A stretch of 64,000 nucleotides of DNA from Heterorhizobium halophytocola (GCF_017873095.1 NZ_JAGGJU010000005.1:1-64000), one strand, 5' to 3'; shown: positions 49,494 through 59,816, counted from the first letter of the stretch. A program made the numbers and translations. The notes: generated by a model from the sequence alone, not told the origin.

Positions 49494-50441
49494 ATGGTCT
49501 TCTACTTCCCCCATCGCCACCTCCTCGGCATCAAGGGGCTTTCCGAACAGGACATCACCTACATTCTCGACAAGGCCGATGCTGCGGTGCAGATCAGCCG
49601 TCAGCGCGAGAAGAAAACGACGACCCTGCGCGGCCTTACCCAGATCAATCTCTTCTTCGAGGCATCGACGCGCACGCAATCGTCGTTCGAGCTCGCCGGC
49701 AAGCGGCTTGGCGCGGACGTGATGAACATGTCGGTCAGCAATTCCTCGGTCAAGAAGGGCGAGACGCTGATCGACACGGCGATGACGCTGAACGCCATGC
49801 GCCCGGACGTGCTGGTTGTCCGGCATTCGTCCGCCGGAGCGGTCGCGCTGCTCGCCCAGAAGGTCGCCTGCTCGGTGGTCAACGCCGGCGACGGCCAGCA
49901 CGAGCACCCCACCCAGGCCCTGCTCGACGCGCTGACCATCCGCCGCGCCAAGGGTCGGCTTTCGGGCATCACGGTTGCGATCTGCGGCGATATCTCGCAT
50001 TCGCGCGTCGCCCGCTCCAACATCATCCTGCTCAACCAGATGGGCGCGCGGGTCCGCGTCGTCGCGCCCCCGACACTTCTGCCGACGGGCATCGCCGACA
50101 TGAGCGTGGAAGTCTTCCACGACATGAAGGAGGGCCTGAAGGGCGCCGACGTGGTGATGATGCTGCGGCTGCAGAAAGAGCGCATGTCCGGTGCCTTCGT
50201 GCCGTCGATGCGCGAATATTTCCGCTTCTGGGGGCTCGACGCCGAGAAACTGAAGGCTGCCAAGGAAGATGCGCTCGTCATGCATCCCGGCCCGATGAAC
50301 CGCGGGGTGGAAATCGCCTCGGAAGTCGCCGACGGTCCGCAGAGCGTGATCGAGCAGCAGGTCGAGATGGGCGTTGCCGTGCGCATGGCCGTCATGGAGA
50401 CGCTTCTGGTTTCGCAGAACCAGGGTCCGCGCAGTGAATAA
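49494..50441 (+). CDS. pyrB: Aspartate carbamoyltransferase catalytic subunit
   Basis: 315 aa with CGGAGG before the ATG. The carbamoyl-phosphate loop is [20 protein letters not shown] (near 43-62); HSSAGAV, the aspartate-binding block and the 230-240s loop (MLRLQKERM) follow, with [11 protein letters not shown] near the end. It condenses carbamoyl phosphate with aspartate in pyrimidine synthesis. No pyrI is near. It is followed by an inactive-type dihydroorotase, so a class A-like ATCase complex with PyrC' as partner is likely. A 7-bp inverted repeat (CTCTATT/AATAGAG, 49392-49414) lies upstream. Confidence 0.96.
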   Translation: MVFYFPHRHLLGIKGLSEQDITYILDKADAAVQISRQREKKTTTLRGLTQINLFFEASTRTQSSFELAGKRLGADVMNMSVSNSSVKKGETLIDTAMTLNAMRPDVLVVRHSSAGAVALLAQKVACSVVNAGDGQHEHPTQALLDALTIRRAKGRLSGITVAICGDISHSRVARSNIILLNQMGARVRVVAPPTLLPTGIADMSVEVFHDMKEGLKGADVVMMLRLQKERMSGAFVPSMREYFRFWGLDAEKLKAAKEDALVMHPGPMNRGVEIASEVADGPQSVIEQQVEMGVAVRMAVMETLLVSQNQGPRSE

Positions 50442-50454
50442 GGGAACGGATGCC

Positions 50455-51753
50455 ATGACCAAGCCTCTCGTCATCCAGAATGTCCGCATCATCGACCCTT
50501 CGCGCGGTCTCGACGAGACGGGCACGATCATAGCCGGCGAAGACGGAAAGATCCTGGCCGCCGGCGCCGATGCGCTGAACCAGGGAACGCCCGACGGCGC
50601 CGAGATCCGCGACGGTCGCGGGCTCGTGGCGACACCCGGGCTTGTGGATGCCCGCGTCTTTACCGGGGAACCGGGCGGCGAGCACCGCGAGACAATCGCG
50701 TCTGCCAGCCGGGCTGCGGCAGCGGGCGGCGTCACCACCTTCATCATGATGCCGGACACCGATCCGGTGATCGACGACATCGCACTGGTCGAATTCGTCA
50801 AGAAGACCGCCCGCGACCAGGCGATCGTCAATGTCCATCTGGCCGCCGCCCTCACCCGCGGCCTGCGCGGCGAGGAGATGGCCGAACTCGGCCTGCTGCA
50901 GCAGGCGGGTGCCGTCGCGTTCACCAATGGCCGCCACGGTATCTCCGACACCCAGCTTCTTCGCCGCGCTATGACCTATGCCCGGGAATTTTCCGCGGTG
51001 ATCTCGCTGGAGGCGCGCGAGCGCTATCTCGGCGCCGACGGGGTGATGAACGAAGGGCTGTTTGCCAGCTGGCTCGGCCTTTCGGGCGTGCCGAAGGAGG
51101 CCGAGATCATTCCGCTCGAGCGGGATCTCAGGATCGCCGGACTGACCGGCGCGCAGTATCACGCCGCCAAGATCTCCGTGCCGGAATCGGTCGAGGCGAT
51201 CGCGGCTGCCAAGCGCCGGGGCGTCCATGTCACCTCTGCCGTTTCGATCAACCATCTGTCGCTCAACGAGAACGATATCGGCGAATACCGGACCTTCTTC
51301 CGCCTGTCGCCGCCCCTGCGCAGCGAACCCGACCGGGTGGCCATGGTCGAGGCCCTGGCCCGAGGCGAGATCGACATCATCGTCTCCTCGCACGATCCGC
51401 AGGATGTCGATACCAAGCGCCTGCCGTTTGCCGATGCCGCCGATGGCGCCGTCGGGCTGGAGACCATGCTGGCCGCCGCCCTTCGCCTGCACCATTCGGA
51501 CCGGGTGCCGCTGATGCGGCTGATCGACGCGATGTCGACCCGGCCGGCTGCGATCTTCGGTCTGGACGCCGGCAGCCTGAAGCCCGGAGCCAAGGCCGAC
51601 ATCACCCTGATCGACCTCGATGAGCCGTGGATGGTGACGACCGAGACACTGCTGTCGCGATCGAAGAATACACCCTTCGAGGATGCGCGTTTTTCCGGCC
51701 GCGCGGTCGCGACCTATGTCGCCGGCCGCTGCGTGCATGCCGTGCAGGCCTGA
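50455..51753 (+). CDS. pyrC: Dihydroorotase-like protein, probably inactive (PyrC')
   Basis: 432 aa from ATG 50455. It is clearly of the type I dihydroorotase fold ([38 protein letters not shown]). The zinc-binding HxH after GLVD is missing: residues 67 and 69 are Arg and Phe ([11 protein letters not shown]). The late active-site block reads SSHDPQD where active enzymes have a DHAPH. Similar pseudo-dihydroorotases, paired with pyrB, serve as structural subunits of ATCase in Pseudomonas (PyrC'). A working dihydroorotase should be encoded elsewhere. The ATG is 14 bases after the pyrB stop. Confidence 0.9.
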   Translation: MTKPLVIQNVRIIDPSRGLDETGTIIAGEDGKILAAGADALNQGTPDGAEIRDGRGLVATPGLVDARVFTGEPGGEHRETIASASRAAAAGGVTTFIMMPDTDPVIDDIALVEFVKKTARDQAIVNVHLAAALTRGLRGEEMAELGLLQQAGAVAFTNGRHGISDTQLLRRAMTYAREFSAVISLEARERYLGADGVMNEGLFASWLGLSGVPKEAEIIPLERDLRIAGLTGAQYHAAKISVPESVEAIAAAKRRGVHVTSAVSINHLSLNENDIGEYRTFFRLSPPLRSEPDRVAMVEALARGEIDIIVSSHDPQDVDTKRLPFADAADGAVGLETMLAAALRLHHSDRVPLMRLIDAMSTRPAAIFGLDAGSLKPGAKADITLIDLDEPWMVTTETLLSRSKNTPFEDARFSGRAVATYVAGRCVHAVQA

Positions 51754-51781
51754 CGCTGCACTGAAACGACAAGGAGAGGAA

Positions 51782-52408
51782 TTGCCCGTGCCCAGTCTCG
51801 ACTACAGCTCACTGACGGCGACCGCGATCGCTGCCTCGCTCGTCATCGGCTATTTTCTCGGGTCTATCCCGTTCGGCTTTCTGCTCACCCGCATGGCGGG
51901 GCTTGGCGATGTGCGCAAGATCGGCTCTGGCAATATCGGCGCGACCAATGTGCTGCGCACCGGCAACAAGCCGCTGGCGGCCGCCACCCTGCTGCTCGAC
52001 GCCTTGAAGGCGACGGCGGCCGCCGTTCTCGCCCAGCATCTGTTCGGCAGCGAACTGGCCGGCCTGCTCGGCGGCTTTGCCGCCTTTATCGGCCATCTGT
52101 TTCCCGTCTGGCTGGGCTTCAAGGGCGGCAAGGGCGTGGCCACCTATGTCGGCATGCTGCTCGGCGTTGAACCCATCATGGTCGCGGTCTTCGCGGTCGT
52201 GTGGATCGGCATCGCCTGGCTCAGCCGCTATTCCTCGTTGTCCGCTCTGGTTGCAACCCTTGTCATTCCGGTTGCATTGTGGATACTCGGCCGGCAGGAT
52301 GCAGCGCTTGTCACCTCGGCGATGACCGTCATCACCTACTGGAAGCACAAGACCAATATCGAACGACTGATTGCCAGGACGGAAAGCAAGATCGGACAAA
52401 AGGGATAG
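51782..52408 (+). CDS. plsY: Glycerol-3-phosphate acyltransferase (acyl-phosphate type)
   Basis: 208 aa from TTG 51782, five bases after AAGGAG; GTG 51788 is an alternative. Five membrane segments. The three PlsY cytoplasmic motifs are present: [35 protein letters not shown] (with Ser and Arg), [21 protein letters not shown], and [14 protein letters not shown] [11 protein letters not shown] before the end. It acylates glycerol 3-phosphate with acyl phosphate at the inner membrane, making lysophosphatidic acid for phospholipids. It follows pyrC' by 28 bases and is nine bases before dprA. Confidence 0.93.
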   Translation: MPVPSLDYSSLTATAIAASLVIGYFLGSIPFGFLLTRMAGLGDVRKIGSGNIGATNVLRTGNKPLAAATLLLDALKATAAAVLAQHLFGSELAGLLGGFAAFIGHLFPVWLGFKGGKGVATYVGMLLGVEPIMVAVFAVVWIGIAWLSRYSSLSALVATLVIPVALWILGRQDAALVTSAMTVITYWKHKTNIERLIARTESKIGQKG

Positions 52409-52416
52409 GATCTTAA

Positions 52417-53565
52417 ATGACCGACGCCGGCGCAAGACGAACAGGGATTGCGCTGACCGATCGGCAAAGGCTTGCCTGGATCCGGCTGATCCGCTCCGAC
52501 AATGTCGGCCCCGCCACCTTTCGCGACCTGATCAACCATTTCGGCTCGGCCGAACAGGCACTCGCCATGCTGCCGGAACTGTCGCGCCGTGGCGGCTCTG
52601 CCCGGCCGATCCGGATCGCCAGCGTCGAAGACGCGGAAGCCGAAATCGATCGCGCACACCGCTACGGCGCCCGCTTCATCGGCATCGGCGAGCCCGACTA
52701 TCCCTTCGCGCTCCGGCAGATCGAGGCGGCCCCGCCGCTTCTCGCAGTCAAGGGGCGGCCCTCCGTTGCCAGTCATCCGGCAATCGGCATCGTCGGCTCG
52801 CGCAATGCCTCGATCAGCGGCGCCAAATTTGCCGCCATGCTCGCCCGCACCACGGGCACCGCCGGCTACACGATCGTTTCGGGCATGGCGCGCGGCATCG
52901 ACGCGTCGGCCCATGAGGCCAGCCTCGGCACCGGCACGATCGCCGCCATGGCCGGAGGCCTCGACCGCCCCTACCCGCCGGAAAACCAGCGGCTGTTCGC
53001 CGAAATCACCGAGAGGGGCCTGGCCGTCAGCGAAATGCCCTTCGGCTGGGAGGCCCGCGCCCGCGACTTTCCCCGTCGCAACCGGCTGATCGCCGGTATC
53101 GGCCTTGGCGTCATCGTTGTCGAGGCGGCGGCGCGATCCGGATCGCTGATCACCGCGCGACTGGCCGGCGAATTCGGGCGGCTGGTCTTTGCCGTGCCCG
53201 GCTCGCCGCTCGATCCACGCTGCCACGGGACCAACGACCTGATCAAGCAGGGCGCGATCCTGACGACCGGGCCGGACGATGTGCTGGAGGCGCTGGCACC
53301 GCTGTCGCAACTGGATCTGCCGATCCGGCCGGAGGCGGAGGAACCGGTGCGCGATGGCGAGGGCCGGTTGCCCGATCTGCCCGACGACAGCATGCGCGCT
53401 CGGATCGTCGATGCGCTCGGCCCGACCCCGGTCGAAATCGACGACATCATCCGCCATACCGGCATCGACGCCGCAAGTGTTTACCTGGTGCTCCTTGAAT
53501 TGGACCTGGCCGGACGCCTATATCGGCATGCGGGAGGGCTGGTCTCCATCCTCATGGCGGAATGA
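52417..53565 (+). CDS. dprA: DNA-processing protein DprA
   Basis: 382 aa. The N-terminal SAM-like segment (about 10-75) leads to the Rossmann fold: GIVGSRNASISGAKFAAML, the SGMARGIDASAHEASLGTG loop and NRLIAGIGLGVIVVEAAARSGSLITARLA. A C-terminal winged helix (about 315-380; MRARIVDALGPTPVEIDDII) completes it. DprA loads RecA onto single-stranded DNA during transformation and also occurs in species not known to be competent. The 3' end overlaps the opposite-strand 77-aa gene by 48 bases. It is nine bases after plsY, so part of the pyrB-pyrC'-plsY-dprA unit. Confidence 0.92.
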   Translation: MTDAGARRTGIALTDRQRLAWIRLIRSDNVGPATFRDLINHFGSAEQALAMLPELSRRGGSARPIRIASVEDAEAEIDRAHRYGARFIGIGEPDYPFALRQIEAAPPLLAVKGRPSVASHPAIGIVGSRNASISGAKFAAMLARTTGTAGYTIVSGMARGIDASAHEASLGTGTIAAMAGGLDRPYPPENQRLFAEITERGLAVSEMPFGWEARARDFPRRNRLIAGIGLGVIVVEAAARSGSLITARLAGEFGRLVFAVPGSPLDPRCHGTNDLIKQGAILTTGPDDVLEALAPLSQLDLPIRPEAEEPVRDGEGRLPDLPDDSMRARIVDALGPTPVEIDDIIRHTGIDAASVYLVLLELDLAGRLYRHAGGLVSILMAE

Positions 53566-53751
53566 CAGGGCGCGCTTGCCGCTCTGCACGTCGCCGGCCT
53601 CGACATAGGCCATCTCGATCAGATAGCAGAGCATGTCGGCATGCTCGCGTTCCGCGACCTGACGCAACTCTCCGAGCATCTCCCGGATATACGCGATGTT
53701 CTGCCGAGTGCGACGGTCTCTTTCATCCGTCCCAAGCCTGTCAGAAGCCAT
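53518..53751 (-). CDS. Rhizobial-type hypothetical protein, small and helical
   Basis: 77 aa. The frame reads TRQNIAYIREMLGELRQVAE, then ADMLCYLIEMAYVEAGDVQ, a helical pattern that I have seen in rhizobial hypothetical proteins at the end of dprA. It has no membrane segment or metal site. Its 3' end lies within the end of dprA on the opposite strand. Function unknown. Confidence 0.6.
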   Translation of the reverse strand: MASDRLGTDERDRRTRQNIAYIREMLGELRQVAEREHADMLCYLIEMAYVEAGDVQSGKRALSFRHEDGDQPSRMPI

Positions 53752-53990
53752 GATTTCGTCTTTCGCCCCACTTTAATCAACGAGGTCTGGCTCATTGTCC
53801 GGGAACCATACTACAAGTATCTGGAATTGCAATCTATGGTAAATCACGTATAGGTTGCATCGCGTTGTATGTCACAGATTTTCACCATCTGCTCTTGACC
53901 GCAGTCGAATCCCTGTCCATGTCGAAGGGCCATACGCGGCGGGCAAGACAAAGGCTCGTATAACAATCGATGGGGCCGTTAGAGAAAAAA

Positions 53991-56648
53991 ATGAATGTAG
54001 TCGTTGTAGAATCTCCAGCCAAAGCCAAGACGATCAACAAGTATCTCGGGTCGGGCTACAAGGTTCTCGCCTCCTTCGGTCACGTCCGCGACCTGCCGGC
54101 CAAGGACGGCTCGGTGCAGCCGGATCAGGACTTCGAGATGATCTGGGAGGTCGACAGCGCGTCTGCCAAGCGGATGAAGGATATTGCCGATGCGGTGAAA
54201 TCCTCCGACGCACTGTTTCTCGCGACCGACCCCGACCGCGAGGGCGAAGCCATTTCCTGGCACGTGCTGGATCTGCTGAAGAAGAAGAAGGTGATCGGCG
54301 ACAAGCCGGTCAAGCGCGTCGTCTTCAATGCCATTACCAAGAAGGCCGTCCTCGATGCGATGGCCGAACCGCGCGATATCGACGTGCCGCTGGTCGACGC
54401 CTATCTGGCGCGCCGGGCACTTGATTATCTTGTCGGCTTCAATCTGTCGCCGGTGCTGTGGCGCAAGCTGCCGGGCGCCCGCTCGGCCGGCCGCGTGCAG
54501 TCCGTGGCGCTGCGCCTCGTCTGTGACCGCGAAAGCGAGATCGAGCGTTTCATCTCGGAGGAATACTGGAACCTGTCGGCCGTGCTGAAGACCCCGCGCG
54601 GCGACGAGTTCGAGGCCCGCCTCGTCTCGGCCGACGGCAAGCGCCTGCAGAAGCTCTCGGTCTCCGACGCCGAAACGGCGAACCGGCTGAAGGCTTTGCT
54701 CGACGGCGCCAATTATGTGGTCGAGTCGGTCGAGGCCAAGCCGGTCAAGCGCAATCCGAGCGCCCCCTTCACCACCTCGACCCTGCAGCAGGCCGCCTCC
54801 TCGCGCCTCGGCTTTTCGGCCTCGCGCACCATGCAGGTGGCACAGAAGCTTTATGAAGGCATCGACATCGGCGGTGAGACGGTCGGTCTGATCACCTATA
54901 TGCGTACCGACGGCGTGCAGATGGCGCCCGAAGCGATCGACGCTGCGCGGGCCTCGATCGGCAGCCAGTTCGGCGCCCGCTATCTGCCGGAAAAGCCGCG
55001 AATCTATTCGACCAAGGCGAAGAACGCCCAGGAAGCGCATGAAGCGATCCGCCCGACCGATTTCGAGCGCTCGCCGGACAAGGTGCGCCGCTATCTCGAC
55101 GGCGATCAGCTGCGCCTCTACGAACTGATCTGGAAGCGCGGTATCGCAAGCCAGATGGCCTCCGCCGAAATCGAGCGGACCACCGCTGAAATTCTTGCCG
55201 GCAAGGACGGCGAACAGGCAGGCCTGCGCGCCGTCGGTTCGGTCATCCGCTTCGACGGCTTCATCGCCGCCTATACCGATCAGCGCGACGACAGCGAGCC
55301 GGCCGAGGACGAGGAAGATGGTCGCCTGCCGGAGATCATCGCGCGGGAGACGCTTGCCAAGCAGAAGGTGAACGCCAGCCAGCACTTTACCGAACCGCCG
55401 CCGCGCTATTCGGAAGCCTCGCTGATCAAGAAGATGGAAGAGCTCGGCATCGGCCGCCCCTCCACCTATGCCGCGACGCTGGCGACCCTCCAGGACCGCG
55501 ACTATGTGACGATCGACAAGCGCAAGCTGACGCCGCAGGCCAAGGGCCGGCTGGTGACCGCCTTCCTGGAAAGCTTCTTCACCAAATATGTGGAATACGA
55601 CTTCACCGCCGAGCTCGAAGAGAAGCTCGACCGCATCTCGGCCGGCGAACTCGAGTGGAAGAGCGTGCTGCGCGATTTCTGGAAGGATTTCTTCGGCCAG
55701 ATCGAGGACACCAAGGAACTGCGCGTCACCAATGTGCTGGATTCGCTGAACGAGGTTCTGGCGCCGCTGGTCTTCCCGGCCCGCGAGGATGGGTCCGATC
55801 CACGCATCTGCCAAGTCTGCGGCAACGGCCAGCTGTCGCTCAAGCTCGGAAAATACGGCGCCTTTGTCGGCTGTTCGAACTATCCCGAATGCAATTTCAC
55901 CCGGCAACTGTCGAATGACCCGAACGGCGAGGCCGAAGGTGCGCTTGCCAATGAACCGCGCGAACTCGGCAAGGACCCGGCAACCGGCGAGGATATCACC
56001 CTGCGCTCCGGCCGTTTCGGGCCCTATGTCCAGCGCGGCGAAGGCAAGGAAGCCAAGCGCGGATCGCTGCCCAAGGGCTGGCAGGTCGACGATATCGACC
56101 TGGAAAAGGCCCTGTCTCTGATCAACCTTCCCCGCGAGGTCGGCGCCCATCCGGAGACGGCCAAGATGATCTCCGCCGGCATCGGCCGCTATGGTCCGTT
56201 CATCCTGCATGACGGGACCTATGCCAATCTGGAAAGCGTCGAGGACGTCTTTACCATCGGGCTCAATCGCGCCGTCACGGTTTTGGCGGAAAAGCTTGCT
56301 AAGGGTCCTGGCCGCGGCCGTGGGACACCGGCTGCCCTGAAGGAACTTGGCGAGCATCCAGACGGCGGACCGGTCACGGTGCGCGACGGGCGCTACGGGC
56401 CTTATGTCAACTGGGCAAAGATCAACGCGACGATCCCCCAGGGCAAGGATCCGCAATCGGTCACCATGGAAGAGGCCCTGGCGCTGATTACAGAACGCGC
56501 CGCCAAGACCGGGGCCAAGACGAAGAAGAAGGCTCCGGCCAACAAGAAGACCGCCACCAAGGCCGCAAAGGCCGAGGACGGCGCCGAAGCCAAGCCGAAA
56601 AAGGCCGCCGCGAAGAAGAAGCCGGCCGCAAAGACGAAAAAGAGCTGA
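53991..56648 (+). CDS. topA: DNA topoisomerase I
   Basis: 885 aa from ATG 53991 (MNVVVVESPAKAKTINKYLG). The Toprim domain carries ESPAKAKT and the ATDPDREGEAISWHV acidic cluster (about 80-95). The catalytic Tyr303 is in ITYMRTDGVQM. HEAIRPT and GRPSTYAAT follow. One zinc-finger remains (CQVCGNGQLSLK...GCSNYPEC, about 605-635), then several topoisomerase C-terminal repeats and a Lys/Ala-rich tail (KTKKKAPANKK, KPKKAAAKKK). It relaxes negative supercoils. It starts the topA-rnr-DUF983 unit; rnr begins two bases after its stop. Confidence 0.95.
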   Translation: MNVVVVESPAKAKTINKYLGSGYKVLASFGHVRDLPAKDGSVQPDQDFEMIWEVDSASAKRMKDIADAVKSSDALFLATDPDREGEAISWHVLDLLKKKKVIGDKPVKRVVFNAITKKAVLDAMAEPRDIDVPLVDAYLARRALDYLVGFNLSPVLWRKLPGARSAGRVQSVALRLVCDRESEIERFISEEYWNLSAVLKTPRGDEFEARLVSADGKRLQKLSVSDAETANRLKALLDGANYVVESVEAKPVKRNPSAPFTTSTLQQAASSRLGFSASRTMQVAQKLYEGIDIGGETVGLITYMRTDGVQMAPEAIDAARASIGSQFGARYLPEKPRIYSTKAKNAQEAHEAIRPTDFERSPDKVRRYLDGDQLRLYELIWKRGIASQMASAEIERTTAEILAGKDGEQAGLRAVGSVIRFDGFIAAYTDQRDDSEPAEDEEDGRLPEIIARETLAKQKVNASQHFTEPPPRYSEASLIKKMEELGIGRPSTYAATLATLQDRDYVTIDKRKLTPQAKGRLVTAFLESFFTKYVEYDFTAELEEKLDRISAGELEWKSVLRDFWKDFFGQIEDTKELRVTNVLDSLNEVLAPLVFPAREDGSDPRICQVCGNGQLSLKLGKYGAFVGCSNYPECNFTRQLSNDPNGEAEGALANEPRELGKDPATGEDITLRSGRFGPYVQRGEGKEAKRGSLPKGWQVDDIDLEKALSLINLPREVGAHPETAKMISAGIGRYGPFILHDGTYANLESVEDVFTIGLNRAVTVLAEKLAKGPGRGRGTPAALKELGEHPDGGPVTVRDGRYGPYVNWAKINATIPQGKDPQSVTMEEALALITERAAKTGAKTKKKAPANKKTATKAAKAEDGAEAKPKKAAAKKKPAAKTKKS

Positions 56649-56650
56649 CT

Positions 56651-59029
56651 TTGAGTAAACAAGAGCCCGAGACCGAAAACGACGCCGCACCGAAGAACCG
56701 CCGGGAGCGGCGCGCGGCAAAGGCGGCCTCGGGCACCGCGCCCCAGCGGCGTTCGCCCGGCAACACGATCATTCACGGCGAGGTCCCCTCCCGCGAAGTG
56801 CTGCTGGAATTCATCTCCGACAATCCGGACCGGGCCTCCAAGCGCGAGATCGCCAAGGCCTTCGGGCTGAAGGGCGAGGAGCGCATCAAGCTGAAGGACG
56901 CGCTGCGCGATCTGGAAGACAACGGCCTGGTGCAGAAGAGCCGCAAGTCTCTCGCCCGCCCCGGCGCCCTGCCGCCGGTGACCGTGCTCGACATCACCAC
57001 CCGCGACAAGGACGGCGAACTGATCGGCCGTCCGACCGAGTGGAACGAGGAACTGGGGGCCGCACCCGCCGTCCTGATCCGCCAGTCGAGTGCGGACCGC
57101 AAGTCCGGCAAGACCCCGGTGGGCGGGATGGGCGACCGGGTGCTCGCCAAGATCTTCGCATCGAAGGATCGTGCCGGACCGGCCTATCACGGCCGGATCA
57201 TCAAGATCATCGACAAGACGCGATTGTCCGTGCTCGGCGTCTACAAGGAACGCGTCGGATCGGAGGGCGGTCGCATTCTTCCCGTCGACAGGCGCGACGA
57301 CGAGATGACGATCGACAGCATTGACCTCAACGGCGCCAAGGACGGCGATCTGGTCGAGGTCGAGACCATTCGCGCCGCCAGGCTCGGCCTCAAGCGCGCC
57401 AAGGTGCTGACCGTAGTCGGCTCGGTTGCCAGCGAAAAGGCGATCTCGATGATCGCCATTCACGCCCACGGCATTCCCCACGTCTTCCCGCAGGCGGTGA
57501 TGACGGAAGCGGAAGAGGCAAAGCCCGCCTCGATGTCGCATCGCGAGGACTGGCGCGACGTTCCGCTGGTCACGATCGACCCGGCGGACGCCAAGGACCA
57601 CGACGATGCGGTCTATGCCGAGCCGGATCCCTCGCCGGACAATCCGGGCGGCGTCATCGTCACCGTGGCGATTGCCGACGTGTCCTATTATATCCGACCG
57701 AAATCAGCGCTCGACCGGGAGGCCCTGAAGCGCGGCAATTCTGTCTATTTTCCCGACCGTGTCGTGCCGATGCTGCCCGAGCGGATCTCCAACGATCTCT
57801 GCTCGCTGCGCGAAGGCGTCGATCGGCCGGCGCTGGCCGTGCGCATGACGTTTTCCAGGGAAGGCCGCAAGGCGGGCCATACCTTCCACCGGATCATGAT
57901 GAAGAGTGCCGCCAAGCTCTCCTACCAGCAGGCTCAGGCGGCGATCGACGGCAAGCCGGACGATCAGACCGGCCCGCTGCTGGAGCCGATCCTGAAGCCG
58001 CTCTGGGACGCCTATGCGACGATGAAGCGCGGCCGCGACCGCCGCCAGCCGCTCGAACTCGACATGCCGGAGCGCAAGATCGTGCTCAGATCAGATGGAA
58101 CGGTCGACAGGGTCATCGTGCCGGAGCGCCTCGACGCCCACAAGCTGATCGAGGAAATGATGATCCAGGCCAATGTCTCGGCCGCCGAGACACTGGAAAA
58201 GAAGCGCCAGCCGCTGATCTACCGAATCCACGACACCCCCTCCATGTCCAAGCAGGAAGCCTTGCGCGAATTCCTCGGCACGATCGGCATGTCGCTGTCG
58301 CGCGGCAATCTGCGCGCCAACTCGTTCAACGGGATCCTCGCCCAGGCGCTCGATACCCAGCACCAGCAGATGGTCAACGAGATGGTGCTGCGCAGCCAGA
58401 GCCAGGCGATCTATGCCCAGGAGAATATCGGCCATTTCGGCCTCAATCTGCTGAAATACGCCCATTTCACCTCGCCGATCCGCCGGTATGCCGACCTGAT
58501 CGTCCACCGTGCCCTCGTCGGCTCTCTCGGCCTTGGTGAGGGCGGCATCACGCCGGAAGAAGAGGCAAGCCTCGACGATATCGCCGCCGAGATCTCGACC
58601 TTCGAGCGGCGCGCCATGGCCGCCGAGCGCGATACGGTCAACCGGCTGATCGCGCATCATCTGGCCGGCCGTATCGGCGAGGAATTCGAGGGCCGCATCG
58701 GCGGTGTCACCAAATCCGGCCTGTTCGTCAGCCTGCCGCAATTCGGCGCCGACGGGTTTATCCCGATCTCGACGCTCGGCCGCGACTATTTCATCTATGA
58801 CGAAGCGCATCAGGCCCTGTCGGGGGAAAAGACGGGGCTCGGCTACCAGCTGGGCGACAGCGTCGAGGTGCGCCTCGTCGAGGCGCTGCCGATCGCCGGT
58901 GCATTGCGCTTTGAAATGCTGAGCGAAGGGCGCGAAATGCCGACCGCCGTGCGCTCGTTCCACAAGTCCAACCGTCGCGGCAAGGGCAAGGTGCCCGGCA
59001 CACGCCCACCCCGCGGCAAGCGCAGATGA
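56651..59029 (+). CDS. rnr: Ribonuclease R
   Basis: 792 aa from a TTG two bases after the topA stop. A basic start (RRERRAAKAASG) and a winged-helix segment (about 55-105, SKREIAKAFGLKGEERIKLK) come before the cold-shock domains. The RNB catalytic domain has TIDPADAKDHDDAVYAEPD near 305-325 with its Asp cluster, RPKSALDREALKRGNSVYFPD and HFTSPIRRYADLIVHRAL. An S1 domain (EFEGRIGGVTKSGLFVSLPQ) and a basic tail end it. It is a 3' to 5' exonuclease that degrades structured RNA. Its stop is followed by the ATG of the DUF983 gene. Confidence 0.95.
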   Translation: MSKQEPETENDAAPKNRRERRAAKAASGTAPQRRSPGNTIIHGEVPSREVLLEFISDNPDRASKREIAKAFGLKGEERIKLKDALRDLEDNGLVQKSRKSLARPGALPPVTVLDITTRDKDGELIGRPTEWNEELGAAPAVLIRQSSADRKSGKTPVGGMGDRVLAKIFASKDRAGPAYHGRIIKIIDKTRLSVLGVYKERVGSEGGRILPVDRRDDEMTIDSIDLNGAKDGDLVEVETIRAARLGLKRAKVLTVVGSVASEKAISMIAIHAHGIPHVFPQAVMTEAEEAKPASMSHREDWRDVPLVTIDPADAKDHDDAVYAEPDPSPDNPGGVIVTVAIADVSYYIRPKSALDREALKRGNSVYFPDRVVPMLPERISNDLCSLREGVDRPALAVRMTFSREGRKAGHTFHRIMMKSAAKLSYQQAQAAIDGKPDDQTGPLLEPILKPLWDAYATMKRGRDRRQPLELDMPERKIVLRSDGTVDRVIVPERLDAHKLIEEMMIQANVSAAETLEKKRQPLIYRIHDTPSMSKQEALREFLGTIGMSLSRGNLRANSFNGILAQALDTQHQQMVNEMVLRSQSQAIYAQENIGHFGLNLLKYAHFTSPIRRYADLIVHRALVGSLGLGEGGITPEEEASLDDIAAEISTFERRAMAAERDTVNRLIAHHLAGRIGEEFEGRIGGVTKSGLFVSLPQFGADGFIPISTLGRDYFIYDEAHQALSGEKTGLGYQLGDSVEVRLVEALPIAGALRFEMLSEGREMPTAVRSFHKSNRRGKGKVPGTRPPRGKRR

Positions 59030-59040
59030 GGAACGCATCA

Positions 59041-59499
59041 ATGAGCCTGGGGGAGGATCGCGGAGTGGAACTCCAGCGGTTTGGCGGAGGAGACGATACG
59101 GAGCGGCCGCTTGGTCGCTCGATCATGCGCGGCCTCGCCGGCCGTTGCCCGCGCTGCGCAACGGGACGGCTTTTCAAGGCGTTCCTGAAGCCCGTCGACC
59201 GTTGCGAGGCCTGTGGCGAGGATCTGCACCACCAGCGTGCTGACGACCTGCCGCCCTATATCGTCATCCTGATACTGGGCCATGTGCTGGTCGGCGGCTT
59301 CATGTTGACGGATCTGATCTATCCCGCATCCGAATGGCTGCATCTGGCGATCTGGGCGCCGATCGGCGTCCTGACGGCGATCGCCGCTCTGCAGCCGGTC
59401 AAGGGCGGTGTCATCGGTCTGCAATGGGCCCTCAGAATGCATGGCTTCGGCGGTCACGACGACACGCCCGAAAGCTTCGACGAGGGTTCGGGGACCTGA
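59041..59499 (+). CDS. DUF983 family membrane protein
   Basis: 152 aa from ATG 59041, with GAGGAA seven bases upstream; ATG 59026 overlaps the rnr stop. The N-terminal part holds two CxxC pairs (GRCPRCATGRLF and DRCEACGEDLHH), probably binding zinc. Two membrane segments follow (YIVILILGHVLVGGFMLTDL, and LAIWAPIGVLTAIAAL). DUF983 is common in alphaproteobacteria after rnr; its function is unknown, with links to cytochrome oxidase gene sets in some species. Confidence 0.86.
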   Translation: MSLGEDRGVELQRFGGGDDTERPLGRSIMRGLAGRCPRCATGRLFKAFLKPVDRCEACGEDLHHQRADDLPPYIVILILGHVLVGGFMLTDLIYPASEWLHLAIWAPIGVLTAIAALQPVKGGVIGLQWALRMHGFGGHDDTPESFDEGSGT

Positions 59500-59816
59500 T
59501 GACCAGCATTGATCCTGCCGGAAGGGGGGGAAGCGCAACCACGCCCCTGCCCTCGACCATCCGCATTGCTCACCTGGGCCGGACCGGCTCCGGCGCCGTT
59601 TGCGCGGCCGGTCCCCGTCACGGCCATTGCCGTAATCGACTTGACAGCGGGCTTGCTTCCGGTGTGAACAGAACCTGGCTTGCGGGAGCCATGAGGGACC
59701 GGGCACGAAAGGTCTGGCAAAACGCCGTCCTGTCGCGTCTCGGACCTTCTGCCGAGCACCTAGATACTGAAAGAGGCGCGCGGCCAGACCGCCGCCATCC
59801 TTAAGGGTTCGACCGC
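59500..59816 (+). other. Gap between DUF983 and MFS genes
   Basis: An ATG overlaps the DUF983 stop (TGATG at 59497-59501) and opens a 102-codon frame to 59804 (MTSIDPAGRGGSATTPLPST). The frame has no recognisable domain and looks low in coding character. In related genomes I would expect a NUDIX-type gene here, so this could be its decayed remainder; nothing in the frame confirms it. No terminator or strong promoter was seen. Confidence 0.3.

Noticed and set aside
46631..50437. 1268-codon plus-strand frame
   Set aside because: Crosses the AEC transporter, the opposite-strand acyl-CoA dehydrogenase and pyrB out of frame; an artefact of GC-rich codon use.
53979..56720. 913-codon frame antisense to topA
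   Set aside because: Shadow of topA; topA has all catalytic motifs on the plus strand.
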